From Terebella lapidaria (lineage: Eukaryota > Annelida > Polychaeta > Terebellida > Terebellidae), in NCBI GenBank assembly GCA_949152475.1, contig OX424570.1, positions 20,766,694 to 20,830,693 on the forward strand: DNA of 64,000 nucleotides. The letters are read 5' to 3'. The translations under genes were made by a program, and so were the position numbers. Under the pieces are notes generated by a model. The model ran no database searches. It was given only the letters and a program-made list of their open reading frames with translations, and was not told the DNA's origin. This document shows positions 46,431 through 59,926 of this stretch, piece by piece. Every line of letters begins with the position of its first letter. Positions within the stretch are counted from its first letter, which is position 1.

Positions 46431-49363
46431 CTTAGTATATCCGTCAATATGACGAGTTTCATACACAACATAGTTGTACTGTGTTGGGTTAAAAAGTAAT
46501 AGGGGTCAGACACTGATATGGTTCCTTTTGGAATTGAAACAAAATCTTATTACCCAGAATGCTCTGTGATGGTCATGTTCGTTATTCCAAACCTTCCATC
46601 AAACACTTCTGACACATGAAACACTCCCACCGTGAAAAGTAGACCCAGCGGAGTCGCAATCATTATCTAGATACAGTCAATGGTGAGTTGGGATCAGGGC
46701 AATATGCCTTCAACCAACTCATTGTGAGCAAGCGTACACACTGTCAAAGATGCGTCCAAGCACGTGGTGGCCACTCTAGCCATCGACTTTTGGAGTTCGG
46801 TTTCTAACCTCGTTTGAGTAGTTATATATAGCATAACCGTAAATGATGCTATTCACCAGTCTGAGCGATACCGGTCTTTTCCCTAATTTGCGTACATGTC
46901 CCATACGGAAATGTAACAGGGATGAATTCTCTGCACATACCTTTTCCGACACTTGCGTCATCTTGTGTAAGAACTTGCTGCAGGACAGATAGTGCGAAGA
47001 ACCGTCAAGAAGACAAACGCTATGTCCCAATCATCATCCACGACGGAAAGGGAGAAAATTGCAGTCTCGAGAGGGAAACATATTGTTCACACGTACGATA
47101 GGAGAGCTATCAGTGTTTCCGTCAATATAATGAGGTACGGACACAGCATCAACTATACTGAGTGGGGTTTCTACTGTTTCGCTCTTACCACAAACTAACA
47201 AAAACACTTTTGGAACATCCAATACTAGGCAGACGATGCAGACACCATACTCAGTACTAGTATATGGGCACTATTCTGGGATATCGCAATACCAGCCAAC
47301 CAAAGTTTGATCATTCACGACTATGTATGAGCAAATAAGCTTCAGATAATGTAGTAAAAGACACGCGTCGCGTCTTAGCTGTGCCGAGTCCCACTTCGAC
47401 GTGGCACACCTGGAAAGGTAGGCCTAACAGAGTCTGAAAGCATGATCGACTGCTAAGATATAGTCATGGGTCACCTCAAGAGGCCAGCTTTTATATTTCT
47501 TTCAAAAGTTGCTCTCAACCCTGTCCAGATCAATTCGACTATCACAAACATTATCTTTCTAAACAACACTCAAGTATTGAATCGACCATTGCATGAATCA
47601 AGGGTCGGGGATGTCCTGGAAAAAATATCAAATTACTCACAATGTTTTGGGTTATCGGACATGGAAAAATGCAAATACTAACTAACGGGCAAATATTTGC
47701 AAAGGAATTGCTTACATATTTCTCAAATCAATGTGTTTCGTTATTATACCGGGACTGCATAGTCCATCAGGCCATTTTTCTCATGTTTAAATATTTTCGC
47801 CGTCTTACTGGAGGCGATAATCAACCTTTCTGAATACTATATGTACTTTGATTCCGTGGTCAGTCAACCCTAAAAAGATTTTGGGAATTAAATACATTTG
47901 ATTATAATAGTCAACTTTGATTGTCTGAAATGTTCTGGGCTTTGTGATGAGTTTCTGCCTTCCAAACTTTGTAGAACACGAATATGGATTTATTTCAAGA
48001 TTGCAACAAAACATATCTGAATACTCTCACATGTAATGAAACAAAATACCCGAAAGTTTTGTGACCAGAATATTTAGAATATTTACCAGAATTGATGACT
48101 GTGAATGAATCACCCAATTGTAATAACATATTGCGCCAAGTTAGAAGGGCAACCCAGGAGTTTTTCTACGTTCATAAACATAACATAAAACGTGAATACA
48201 ACCAACTAATATTAGCACATTCTTACTGATGACGCGTTGAGTCTATATTAAACCCATTTCTATTGATAATTGGTTGATTTCAAACACAGTCTTCGGCGGT
48301 TTGTTACTACTGTATAATAAATCATAATAAATCATTATTTGAAGAGATACCAAAGTGCGGGAAGAATATGACATCGTATTGGGCTTCTGTTCATGTGTTA
48401 AATAATACGAATCTACTTCTTTCATAACAATTCCCGCCATAATTTGTCAATATTGATTTGAATAGCTTCAATCGAAATATAAGTGCTGAACGCACACACA
48501 AAATTATACTCATTTTCCTAATTTCCTAAAATGCCAGGTGTTTGCAACTTTTCTTATTCAATCAATATCGTTTGTCCCATACTGTAGCTCTATGAAACAT
48601 GTCTGAAGAGGGTGCTGGAAGATGTCTGAAGAGGGTGCTAATACATGTGATAATGTTTCAATAGAAAATGTTGCTGGTTACAAGGTCATATATTGAAGCA
48701 TGACAAATTGGTGTGGAGCTCTCTGGCGTTGCAGATAGTATTCATACTATTAATCAACGCAAGTGATCTTGAAATCCATCACTTTGTGATATCGTGTCAT
48801 TTTCTATATGACCTTGCCATATCATTGTACCACTGGATCCCGGCAAATATAGTTGGACATTCACATACAAATATAGTAAAGTGAAATGACATTGTACTAG
48901 TGGTGATACAAAGACACCGAACAGTACAGATATCATGAGATTGATTTGGTAGAACACTCAATGCTGTTATATCAAATAGAAACTGGTAAGAACCCCATAT
49001 CAGCATCAATGACATTGTATTGAACAGGTAGAAAAAAAATTGTGTCAACTGAGTATTATGAAATTCAGCACAATTTTGCACGCACGTTCCAATTTGACAG
49101 TCTGCTTATAATGGGTAACATTATACCCATCTTTATGCCTTATTCGGTTCATGATGTGTCTGTAAGAATATATATATTTTCAGGTAGAATGTTATCGGTC
49201 ACACTCAGTCAGAATTAGTTTCGACCATTTCAAATTGCTTAGGTAAATGTATGCATCTAGGATATATCTTAAGCTCATTAGCATACATATAGTTCACTGC
49301 TCTAACATTGAAACCTCGTTGACAATACCAATGTCTCCATTGTTGTTTTTGGAATACAACTGT
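46431..49363. other. No supported gene; family D trace and 23-bp duplication
   Basis: 47035-47165 is a weak family D fragment. A 23-bp step repeats ATGTCTGAAGAGGGTGCT at 48599 and 48622. No exon with both splice sites and recognisable product was found. Confidence 0.35.
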
Positions 49364-50738
49364 TCAACACTTTTGGATAACGGTAACACGGCCTGGCGCA
49401 GGTGTATCCTGGAAATCCACCGAGAAGTACAAATCCATGGGTACGTTCTTGACAACCTTCCACAGCCCTCTGTCTTCCATATCTGGGATGCGTGGATGGA
49501 ATCCACCCTTGAAATCACGAGCCTTGAAGTTATCCAGGTCCATGCAGATCACAAAATAACCACCTGTCCAAGTGTGGGGGAGGGGGGGGGGGGGAGTAGG
49601 AGAAACCAGGCAACATGAATCACGTGCCGGTGACTCCAGTCAGGTAATAACCTATTGAATACGAAAATTGGATTATTATACAGTTATTATTATACAGTGT
49701 TGTTACTAAATTTATGAGTTGGAGCGATTTATAGGGTGAACATTCGGTATTTGTCCACCATACTTATTTTTCCCCAACTGTAGTTGAGTTCGAAACACGT
49801 TTTCATCATCGTTATGATGCACCTTGTACATAGTATTAGCAGTGCCGTTCGGATTTGCCAGCGTTTTCTCAGATGTTCAGTATGGCAACTGTATTACGTG
49901 GTTTCATGATCCTGACTATATCCTCAAATCCCGAGTCATTGGCGTGGTTAGGTGCGAATAAACCACAGGCCGTCACAACGTCGTAAGCACCTGTGCCCAT
50001 GTAGGACAAACATAAAACGTTTGTTAGAAGCTTGCATCAATATAAATTTGCATGTCATAAGTTTTTGGTTATCACTATGGAACCAATACCCCCAGTATAA
50101 AGTATCACTCTTAGTGTATTATGCTATAAAGTATTCCGAGCCAACAAAAGCGACTCCGTTATCTAATCTCAGAAGTCCGGTGTCAGGAAAAATCGAGAAA
50201 ATCTAATGGAACTTCACACCGTCTTGTATCGGCCGCCTATTCGGACCCACAAATGCGCATATAACGTTGGTGTATATATTTATCTTCTGAGCCTCGGCAA
50301 GCATTTCCCCTGAGACATCTAGACCGTCAACGTTCGTGAAGCCATGTTTTCGAAGCTGCCATATAACTAATAACATATCTGTAGCCAAGACGCCCCCTCA
50401 GCCCTATCCCGAAAGAAATTGTCGGTGTCAAAATGGAACACAATTTTATCATAACTGTTGATTTAGTCATTACTATCATTATCAAATACCATAAACACAC
50501 AGAGCACATGTGGTTCAAAGACACATTATGACGATACTATATGAATTTCGGGTGAAATCCAACATAAAGACAACATATGTGACGGGGATGTGTTTCCTTC
50601 GTGTGCCTACCATTTGACTCACTAGTCTTGTTCCCACCCCAGATCTAGTATGCGGACTCCAGTGTCACTGCCGAACAATTCTGACACGGCGTCGGCGGTT
50701 GTAGCTGGTCCCGCGTATGTACAATGGGCCCTAAGATC
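49364..50738 (-). CDS. METTL27: METTL27 (WBSCR27)-like SAM-dependent methyltransferase, 5' incomplete
   Basis: Four minus-strand exons: 50738-50611, 50355-50220, 49990-49898, 49563-49364, all with GT-AG introns (255, 229 and 334 bp) in compatible phases (0, 1, 1). The order of motifs is that of a class I methyltransferase: DLRAHCTYAGP then VRILDLG with GT (motif I, SAM binding), GFTNVDGLDVSGEML (acidic post-I loop), ICAFVGPNRRPIQDGAYDVV (motif IV region), then RIMKPRGYFVICM and EDRGLWKVV. It ends at TGA 49364-49366. About 185 residues are covered, against roughly 245 in the human protein, so one N-terminal exon is missing or unseen. In the first exon one base appears to be lost around 50637-50640 (GGGG), which breaks the glycine-rich motif I; restoring frame gives phase-perfect joining to the next exon. 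The role would be methylation of an unknown substrate. Family assignment is from remembered motifs. Confidence 0.85.
49576..49594 (+). repeat. G-tract forming the polypyrimidine tract of the last intron
   Basis: On the minus (gene) strand this is about 13 C, then CTCCCCCACACTTGGACAG, immediately before the last METTL27-like exon. It is both an unusually C-rich acceptor tract and a homopolymer prone to length change. Confidence 0.7.
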
Positions 50739-53700
50739 CTGCAAAATAAAATGGAAATTATAAATCTACATTTATTTGCTGTGGCTCGCACTGGTGCCAG
50801 CTACCCTGGTAATGTTTCAAACACACACATGCAGTTGAACAATCACGCCATACACGTTCATGCAAATTCCGGTGCATGACCAGAAAAAAGTTATCATATA
50901 GCAATTATGGCAGTGTTCTCCAATAAAGACTACCTCAATCTGATATGTCTGTCTCAACTACATCAAAATGTTTTCCTAGTCTTGTGCATATCCCTCAATG
51001 TTTAAAATGTGGAAATATCCAGCTAAATATGTGAATAGTAATAAATGTGCTCCAAATATGTAAAACTATAATGGTGGAACGTCTTTGTGTCAGGCATTGC
51101 TGTGAATACAATGAAGATATTGAATATGCTTGTAGACTTTATTAAATATAATTCAACTGATAATAATAATAGTAGCATGGTTTTGTAGGATGTTGTACAT
51201 TGCTCGTGGCCTGACATCAATTCTTTGCCGCTAATCATTGATGTGGGCCGCTAGTCTTTGATAGGGGCCATTACAATGTAAAACGCCTACAAAATCATGT
51301 TATTGTTTCATTGTCATTATGAGATGACTGGATTATTGCATATTAGTTGTATGCCTTTGAGTCCCTCCGAGACTTGATGTGTGCGATAATACGGTGGTTC
51401 ATATATGACACACGTGATTTCTTTTTTTAAAACATTGAAAGCATTTAGTGGTCTCGGAAGAAATGTACAACTAAATGATCAGAGGAAGTATTTTCAAAGT
51501 CAAGAGGCAATTTTCCACCAAGTTATCGGAAAAATAAAAAGCCGGCAATCTAACCCAATGTCAATTTTCAATCCAAAGCGGGATCTCGAAAATCTGAGAA
51601 TATTTCAGTCTCTGGTCTTGATTACATCCACATGATTAACAATATACGAACAATGTCAGTCCGGTCAAAATACATGTCATATCAAATACACAGGCATATC
51701 TCAAAGGCAAGCGTACAGTGCATAGTTTATCAGAAAACATAACCCTGGATAGCTGATTGGTACGGTGACGTACATGTGCCAAGGATTTTCAGTGAAATTC
51801 CCAACCCGTTGATGATCTCAAACAATTGTTGCTCAAACAATTTAATTCACGAACAATTGAACAATTGTATCACGGAGTATATTTTTTTCATTTCCATATT
51901 GCACTATTGTTTCCACAAATAGAATCATAAATGCATTTAACTTCTTCGTGAACAACATTATAATGACAGCAATGCCTGTAAGAAATATGAAAATTTATAG
52001 GAGCTACATTTATCGGTACTACTGAATGCATATGTTATGGTTTGGAAGACTGGTTCAATTTATCTAGCACATTGGGTAAACTTTTGGAACATACACTTTT
52101 GTAGATTAACCGATCTAGGATGATAATGCAATGGCATGTGCTTTTTCTCGAGTGACATCATACTATTGGGATAACTAGCGAAGCGTCCCGTTAGTTTGCA
52201 CTGCCATATTGAAATATCTTGGGATGTTGTCAACATTGAATGAAAGGATCAACGTGCGAAGAAGGAACTCGCGCAAAAATACTTCTAGCATAATTAGGGA
52301 GCTCTGGCCGTACAAAATATCATGTGATGACATTTATGCTTATTTCTGCTACGGATGCAGGTCTCATAATTATGCATCCGTGGGGAGTATGTCATGTTTC
52401 ATGTGGGAGCTAGTTTTTTTAGTTTCGAAATGAGTAATGTCGCGGCTGATGAAGCTCAGAAGTGTCACATTTATCGTTCGGACACTCAGCCAAGGATATT
52501 CTCATCAGAAGATTTCGTCTGTTTTAGAGCTTGTCACGTGATTTGAGTTCCAATCTTTAAGTTACCCCTCCTGGGAACTGCCGACATCTACGGTAAAAGG
52601 TTGATAATACATCTACATACATTAAAACCAACAATTGAAAGTATGATCTGGTTGTTATAATATGTTAGCAATAGTTACAAATTGGACATTTCAGCAGCTA
52701 GACAGTCGCAAATCCTTAGTATCCACCGAAACTCATTCGGGGTATATAACTGTATTTGACCCTTGATATCAATGCTATCAAGTTCATTGCTGCCATCTCG
52801 AATATCTGAATATTTGTATTGGCGTTTTATTCATCCTTCTTGTAACATTAGAGACCCCGTGGCTGAAGGAGAAATATCCATTTTCGAAGAATTAAAAGCA
52901 GTTGGTTTACATCAAGGGTAAACATACAAATATCACATTTGCATCTAACCATTTTTGTTAGTTTGTGGTAATGAGTCGCAAATTATGCCGAGATCGATTT
53001 TTGGATACCTGTTTAGGATTATATTACCGTTAAAATGAAACTATTGATGGCCTATTATGGCAACTCAGCAAAACACTTCAGACGGAATCACAAACTGGCA
53101 AAAAAAAAACACCAACAACTTCCGATTTGTAGTTGTTAACTGCTTTTGTTTAACCCAGTTCATTCACCTTTCTTGTCGGTGATAATGTTTTCATTGGATA
53201 AGAGTAACCCCGGTAACAGTGGGCAATGCCCTCGGTCAAACTCGTTAAATCGGGATTGACATGAAAACCAAGACGTCAAAAGTATTGATGTGCTTATACT
53301 TTAATAAACCTTGTCAGCATGGTCAATGACAAATTACCATTGGCCTATAGACAATTCCAGTAATTGGGTTTGTCCCTGTATTGTGACGGATGAGCATGAC
53401 ACACGTAGCCACGTGTCTAGAATATACCTATCTTCTATTATATAATTGCTTATACTGTTATACTAATTGGGAATTTATTTTTAAAAGTGTATTTCATGTT
53501 TCCATCAAAATCTGGATGTATCGGTGATAATAATTTGATAAATATATTCATACAAGTAACTTAAGGTAGTCCGCTCCAAACAGTGAGGGGAGGGGGTCAA
53601 AGAGTTTTTTTTTAAATGAATAACTGCATCAACATAATCTAGAGCTTCAAAATGACATATTTTATAGATTAACTGTTCAACATTCTAAAACTGAAAAGAA

Positions 53701-54785
53701 ACTAGGGGGTCACTGTATCTTTTAGCATGGAAAACCCAATGCAAGATGTGAATATGAAGAAAAAATGTGCAAAAATGTCATAATTCATGTCATTTGAGGT
53801 AAATTTTTTGTGATTTTTATCGAATATGTAAAAGAAACGAGCACGGTGATCCCCTGTTTTCTTTTCAGTATTAGCGATTAGGATGCTGATCAGTTATTAT
53901 GAAATAGGTCATTTTGAAGAGATACTATTCAAGAAATGATTTTTAAATTTTGACTTTTCGTTACCCCCATGTTTGTAGCGGACTACGTTAATTATAACTT
54001 CTCGAATGAAGCACTTAGGATAACCGCGCCAAATGATTGTAGTATTATTCTGTTCAACATTATTCAATTATGATATATATCACTTGGACGGTTGTTGAAT
54101 CTGTAAAATCTGTTCATTCAACAGATGAACATGTGTATTGAGATATTTTGCTAAATCACATTGAAAGGAGCGACATCCTCGATGACAGAATAGCGCAAGG
54201 AAATTAATGTCTGAGAGGGATAAAAACGTCAACGTGAGTACTGGAGCTTGTAGTGTGAAGGTCGAGCACTATCTAAAGATCAGATTGGAGCCCACACAAA
54301 AATAGGTCTCCAATTCATTAATTGGAAATTTGTGAAGTTATACAAATCTAAACAATTATTCATGTTTTCTAGTATACATGTATCGCTTTTTAATTTTTTT
54401 TACACTAGATCGTTTACAAGTTGAAGATGTCAATGAGGTTCAAGAAGGTATGTCATACTCAGGTCATAATAATGTGGGTTATATATAAAAAAAGATGCCT
54501 TTTCACAACCATAATGATAGATTACTTGCTGACAGATTAAACCTGAATAACGGCCCTATCAGTTCATTGCAATACACCTCTGGTGTCATCAATGGTATAC
54601 AGTTGTTCCTGCCATGGATGCATTTGATACATGTACATTGGCGAACATACAACATAATTCTGAAATCCGAGGCAATCCATATGAAAGAGATACGTTTCAT
54701 CGTGAGGGAGAAAGATCTTGCCCATATGTTGAGCGGAAATCCTCGCCCACAAAGATTTAACAAATGAAATTCGATTTGACCGAAC
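50739..54785. other. No supported gene; family A traces
   Basis: No exon carrying the expected N-terminal methyltransferase motif was found up to about 52.6 kb. 53310-53420 weakly resembles a family A block. A 39-bp segment (54419-54457) has a fine acceptor (TTTACACTAG) and donor (GTATGTC) but stands alone. The rest is AT-rich spacer. Confidence 0.35.
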
Positions 54786-54789
54786 TTGT

Positions 54790-55399
54790 GTGTGTAAGTA
54801 TCAATCTATTACCACCGATACAGCCAAATCTTAGAACGAAGCCCGACCAAATACTTTATCAAAAGACACACTGGCGTTATCAGGGGCAGACAGTGTGGTA
54901 AATGTAGTTGTTTCTACTGTACACCTGATGGAATTAGTATACAACTGCCCAACAACTTATGAAAATAATTTAGAAATCCGAAACAAACCCCCATGGAATA
55001 GATATATGACAAGTACATAGATACCTAATCACAAGCCAAAAGGCTACTGGGTTGATGGTATCCTCGAAGACAGATTTAACGTCCACCAGCAGTGACACCG
55101 ACTCAGTGGTATGAATGTAAGTATCAATCCATTACCACCGATACAGCCAAATCTTGATGATTCCAATAACAAACGTAAAATACAACATTTTGCAATAGAA
55201 CGAAGCCCGACCAAATACTTTATCAAAAGACACACTGGCGTCATCAGGGGCAGACAGTGTGGTAAATGTAGTTGTTTCTACTGTACACCTGGTGGAATTA
55301 GTATACAACTGCCCAACAACTTATGAAAATAATTTAGAAATCCGGAACAAACCCCCATGGAATAGACATATGACAAGTACAATTAATACTTGTCATATG
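54790..55399 (+). repeat. Family B array, two head-to-tail monomers ending in a hairpin
   Basis: The first monomer starts GTAAGTATCAATC (about 54795), lacks the AACAAACGTAAAATAC block, and ends CAGTGGTATGAAT. The second starts GTAAGTATCAATCC (about 55118), contains that block, and stops after GACAAGTAC. At the break lies a perfect 13-bp inverted repeat: CATATGACAAGTA (55367-55379), 7-base loop, TACTTGTCATATG (55387-55399). The array interrupts family E, as shown by comparison with 60660-60760, so it was inserted as a two-unit block. Confidence 0.85.
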
Positions 55400-56090
55400 T
55401 GTCTGTGTTACACTCCCATAAAGTTGCCAGCGCCAGAATGATTGGACGAATCCTCATAACTGCGGCATAACTGCGGCATTTTGGGCTTTCAGCCACAAAA
55501 CGACAAATTTGGAATTGGGTTTGGAGACTTGTCTGTGGAATTTCCAGCATAATTGACCGGGAAGTTTATCCTAATTCAAATTTTAATGCTTTCACTCGAA
55601 TGTTACTGGGGTTAATAAAAATAGTTTTAATGTTTTCATTGTACATAATTCGGAATATTTCTGTGCAATAAATGTTTGTGCGGTCTGTGCGGTAATAGGT
55701 TGATACATACATTGACATATAATTGTTATCGATGCTGACATTTGAGGTGGAAAATGAATGGCGCATTTGTATGCTCAGTCTGGGGAATGGCCATTAGGTA
55801 TATGCAAATCAGGAATCGCTCATATATTGATTCATCATTAGCACATTTAAAAACATATCTTATAACTATAAATGCCAGGCTCGTAAGACTAATTACTATA
55901 ATGGGTGCCGTGGCTATGAGCTACATGTACATTCGGAGTTATTGGGATGTATCACTTTATATTAGTGTTAGACAATTGGTGTCAAGTATGAATATGTATA
56001 ACAATGAATCACTTTATATGCAAATGTTGTTCAAACAATGTATCAAGTATACATTATTAATGGTCTTTCGTAATCTGTAGTTATCACAAC
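55400..56090 (+). repeat. Family E degenerate repeat, copy 1
   Basis: Together with the left flank of the family B array (54725-54785), this matches 60655-62100: GAGCGGAAA...CCCACAAA, CCCATAAAG(T/C)TG(C/T)CAG, TTGGACGAATCC, then GATGCTGACATTTG, GCACATTTGTAT and AATCG(C/T)TCATATATTG. Identity is low, perhaps 65-75 percent, and the second copy is longer. Confidence 0.5.
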
Positions 56091-58319
56091 AGGTATCACT
56101 ACTGTCAAAAATGTAATTTCAATACAGCAATGGCGGATAGTTCACAGAGGGCCATGAACATACACAAGTAACACACAGTGGAGATAATTATTTTTGTGGC
56201 CAGCGGAAATACGTTGGCATGGGAAAGTTTATGTGATTAATAACCTTAATTTGTTGGATTATATTGCTCATTATTCTCCATATAAGAAGAACATATCTAT
56301 CGATGTATATCCCAGCACAGACATTCAATGGTTTTAATGTTGCCATTTTTTTTAGATCAAATTGATAGTTCATGCGTCTATTTTGGTGTAAAAAAAAACT
56401 TTTGACATCACATTTTATCACTTTTATATCTTTAACTATACAAATTGGCAACCTTTCGTAATTGTTCCGCAACATCAGAAATTTAGCTCAATATTTTTGT
56501 TGCGCTACTGTACGCGTATGTATTACGGTAAATCAACAAATATCGCAAAGCTCTCACAGTATTTGCGTTCATTCACAAGAATAAAATGTAGAACCTCATG
56601 GAAACAATCAGAGATATTATTTTTGAAATCGCTGTGATCCTTTTGTTGAGCTAACTATATTTAACAAATGATAGCAGGTCCGGGCCCACTCACGCCTACC
56701 CTCCGTGGGCCTGTTTTTACACAAACTTAGAAGACCAGCTTGACGCGCTTGCCAATTATGACATAAACTTTGTCATCGTGTTGTTACTGACATCTCTAGA
56801 ATTGCACCGACCCTACTGATGCACGGGTCATAAACACACACTTCATTCCTACTACAGCGAATGGGTACTGAGAACGTTGTACATCAGATTTTCAATTTAA
56901 GTGCATTTGCTGTCACAACTACTCAGTGAATTCTGATTCCAATACACCAAACAGAGCAGCATCTTAAAACGCCAATGACCAATCACGAATATTTTTCTTC
57001 ACACTTCAGTAGCCAGTTTCTTTTTGGATACGAAATTGTATTGATATGATACATTTTTTCTAGTAATATTAGAGATCAGATGTCTGAAGTGGGAACCATT
57101 CAGACTTCATGGACGAAATGCACTTGATGTAACATAAAAAAATTAAGATAAAAATATGACAATTGCATCTCACAATTCAAGTTACCCTGTCAAGATAATG
57201 AGTCACAAATAATGCCGAGAAAACATCGATCTTTTAAGATAGGCCTTCTGATAGACATGGAACCAGCATCAAGAACACTTATCAGTTTGTGTGGAGATTA
57301 ATTGGCCTAATACGATGACAAATCACAAGCCGAAAATACAAAGCATTTATTTTGTAACTTGTCAACTAATGGTCGTTGGTAAATTACCAATAAACCCTCA
57401 CCGATTCCAGTATTGAATTCGGCTTTGGTATTGTGACATGTTAAGAAAAATTAGATGAGAACGATTAGATACGGTAACGCCTGTCAACACTCAGTCTGTT
57501 TAGTGTTAAGTATGTTACTGGCATCATCAAACTCTGCAAATGTTGGTGGTAGTTGATTAAAGACATGCAGTCTTCCCTGTAATTCGATTGTAGCTTGATT
57601 GAACAATAAATATTTGGCGATTTTAGTGGTCATTATCATATAAGTAATTCATAGGATAAGCTAATATTATTTGCAAAAAGTGTCTACAATACAGATAAGG
57701 CACGAACTTGTTACCATGGACTCCAGGTTGTATTGCCGAATCACGCCATTTAATTAGCTTTGGTCCTCTTCACGTCAACATCAACCGAGAGAACATGTTT
57801 TTGAACATCTTTTGGTAAATTGCATTCTATGAGGTGACATCCTCAATGACAGAAAAGCGGAAGCAAATTAAAGTCTGAGAAAATTAAAAGCGTTCACACT
57901 CAAGTCGGAGAGTTCTTGGTGAAGGGGTCATGGTCAATCTAGTGCATTGAATGGAACTCTCACAGAAAGTTATCTGGTCCACCTAACTAGATGTGTTTGA
58001 AGTAACCGAACACTAAATCCCAACACATATACACATATATATCATAACTTGTACCCTTATAGTAGATTCGTCTAGAAGTCCAGGAAGCCCTTCAAAATTA
58101 CGTTTAATAGATTATATTTCAGTCATAACAAACAGTTGTGTGCTGATTTCATCTAGTGTGGTCCAACACAACTATAAATACACATGCTAGCACTTGTGCC
58201 GCGACTTTGGCCTTTAAACATGAATCTTACTATCTTAGCCTGGGTTTTGTTTTCATTCCGAAGATTGTTAATATCAGGTATTCTAATGTCAGCACAAAAT
58301 CATGTACTAGCGATAATAG
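56091..58319. other. No supported gene; old repeat traces
   Basis: 57370-57440 and 57795-57900 weakly resemble family A and family D blocks; 54130-54220 resembles 57790-57890 (CATCCTC(G/A)ATGACAGAA). A short GC-rich inverted pair (GGGCCCAC / GTGGGCCT) is at about 56688-56712. No coding or RNA gene is supported. Confidence 0.35.
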
Positions 58320-59220
58320 GTGGACATATTTTATACCACGGTGCCGTTGTCAGTGCTGGAGGACGTTGAATCCTGTAGAATCAATAGGCTTTCGGCTAGT
58401 GATTGGGTACTCCGTACTTGTCATACACCTATTTCACCTGGGTTGCTTTTAGATTTTATATTTCTTACTTCATTGAGGAATATAACAATATGTGGTTTGT
58501 GGTATCAACGATACAACCATCACTCAATGAACCACGCTATGAATTCAGTAACTCCCAATGAGCAGCAAGGTAACACACCAATGACCTATCAGAGGGCAGA
58601 TCTCACATGTCTGGAGGTTGTATTAATGTTATTCGTCTTTGTTGTAACGTTGGAGACCAGATGTCTGAAGTGGGAGCTATTCAGACTTCATGAAAGAAAT
58701 GGAGTTGATATAACATCAAATTTAAAGCATTGGATAAATCACCTCTGATGATTGCTGAATATTGTTGATTTTATCACTTTTGCTCAAGCAATCGCGACGG
58801 ATGTCATAATTGTGTTGATTTCTTTGACAGCCGTTTCGAAATGAGTTGTATTTCGAGTGTATGTAGGAATGTTGAATAACTTATCTGGATAACTGATCAA
58901 TAACGCCTTATAGTGTAGGATATATGTCTTCACTAATTCATCCACATTTCTCGTTATCAATTTTTCACATACAGACACTTACTGGATGGGAATTGTTTCG
59001 GATTTCTTGATAGTTTGTTGGTGAGTTGTGTACTCATTTTATGAATTGTACAGTAGACACAACTACATTTTACACACAGTCTGTCCCTGATGACGTCAGT
59101 GTATTGGGATAACAATTTGTTCAGGCCTTGTTTCTATTCCAAAATGCTGTAATTTAGGTTTGTTAGTGTCATCATCAAAATCTGATTGCACTGGTTGTAA
59201 TAGGTTGATACAAACATATA
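58320..59220 (-). repeat. Family B fragments, eroded
   Basis: 58330-58450 matches the first third of the family B monomer (GTCAGTGCTGGAGGACGTTGAATC, TACTTGTCATACACCTATT). 58990-59220 matches the remainder (GTACAGTAGACACAACTAC, GATGACGTCAGTGTATTGGGATAA, TAATAGGTTGATAC). About 540 bp of other DNA lies between, so one old copy has been split. Confidence 0.65.
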
Positions 59221-59684
59221 AGCGAAATTCGTTGTAAGCATTCCATTTTGTCGGATTTGCCGTATGACACATGTCAGTGATGTTTTTTTTTAAACAGCTA
59301 CAAGATTGATTCGAATTGATACCATAATCTAGCCTCCCACACTATATTCCCGAGTTTTGAACCTCGTCTACACGTCTTCTTGCTTCAATTTTTGCGATGC
59401 TACATGGTATCGCATTATAAGTTGAAATACTTCACCTAGGTGTCAAAAGATCTTCCTACAAAATTTAAAACTTTTGTCGCAATAATTAGAAGAGTTGTAA
59501 TCTATCCCAATCTACCACCATATCAAGACGATGAACAAAACAGTTTTGAGTATTTTATTGGCTTCAAAACGAAACCGTAGACACGAGGGCTAGAAACGAG
59601 ATGCAGGTGTGGTCCTGGATTTGAACGAAGGCTGATGCGTGACTCTTCCAATCACTATTCTGTGGGATTTGCTCTTGGATGATG
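59221..59684. other. No feature seen
   Basis: Contains two tRNA T-arm-like pieces that do not fold into a tRNA. Nothing is annotated. Confidence 0.35.
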
Positions 59685-59926
59685 TAAGTATCAATCTATT
59701 ACTACCAATACAGTCAGATTTTGATGATACCAATAGCAAACGTAAAATACAACATTTTGCAATAGAAACAAAGCCCGACCAAATAGTTTTTACAAAGACA
59801 CATTGGCGTCATCAGGGGCAGACAATATGTGAACTGTAGCTGTTTCTACTGTACACCTGATAGAATTAGAATACAGCTGCCCAACAACCTATGAAAATAA
59901 TTCCTAATGTACAGTGTATTAGGAAT
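59685..59926 (+). repeat. Family B partial monomer ending in a perfect hairpin
   Basis: GTAAGTATCAATCTATTAC to CCCAACAACCTATGAAAATA, then the repeat breaks at a 9-bp perfect inverted pair: ATTCCTAAT (59900-59908), 9-base loop, ATTAGGAAT (59918-59926). The 54.8-kb array also breaks at a perfect hairpin of different sequence. Confidence 0.8.

Noticed and set aside
54419..54457. 39-bp micro-exon with excellent splice signals
   Set aside because: It stands alone, no neighbouring exon fits, and no homology is recognised.
58320..58748. 142-codon plus ORF
   Set aside because: Its first part is the reverse strand of a family B fragment and the rest has no recognisable domain.
59595..59650. tRNA-like fragment (reverse complement of TTCGTTCAAATCC)
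   Set aside because: The T-arm stem does not pair and no D-arm, anticodon arm or acceptor stem can be drawn.
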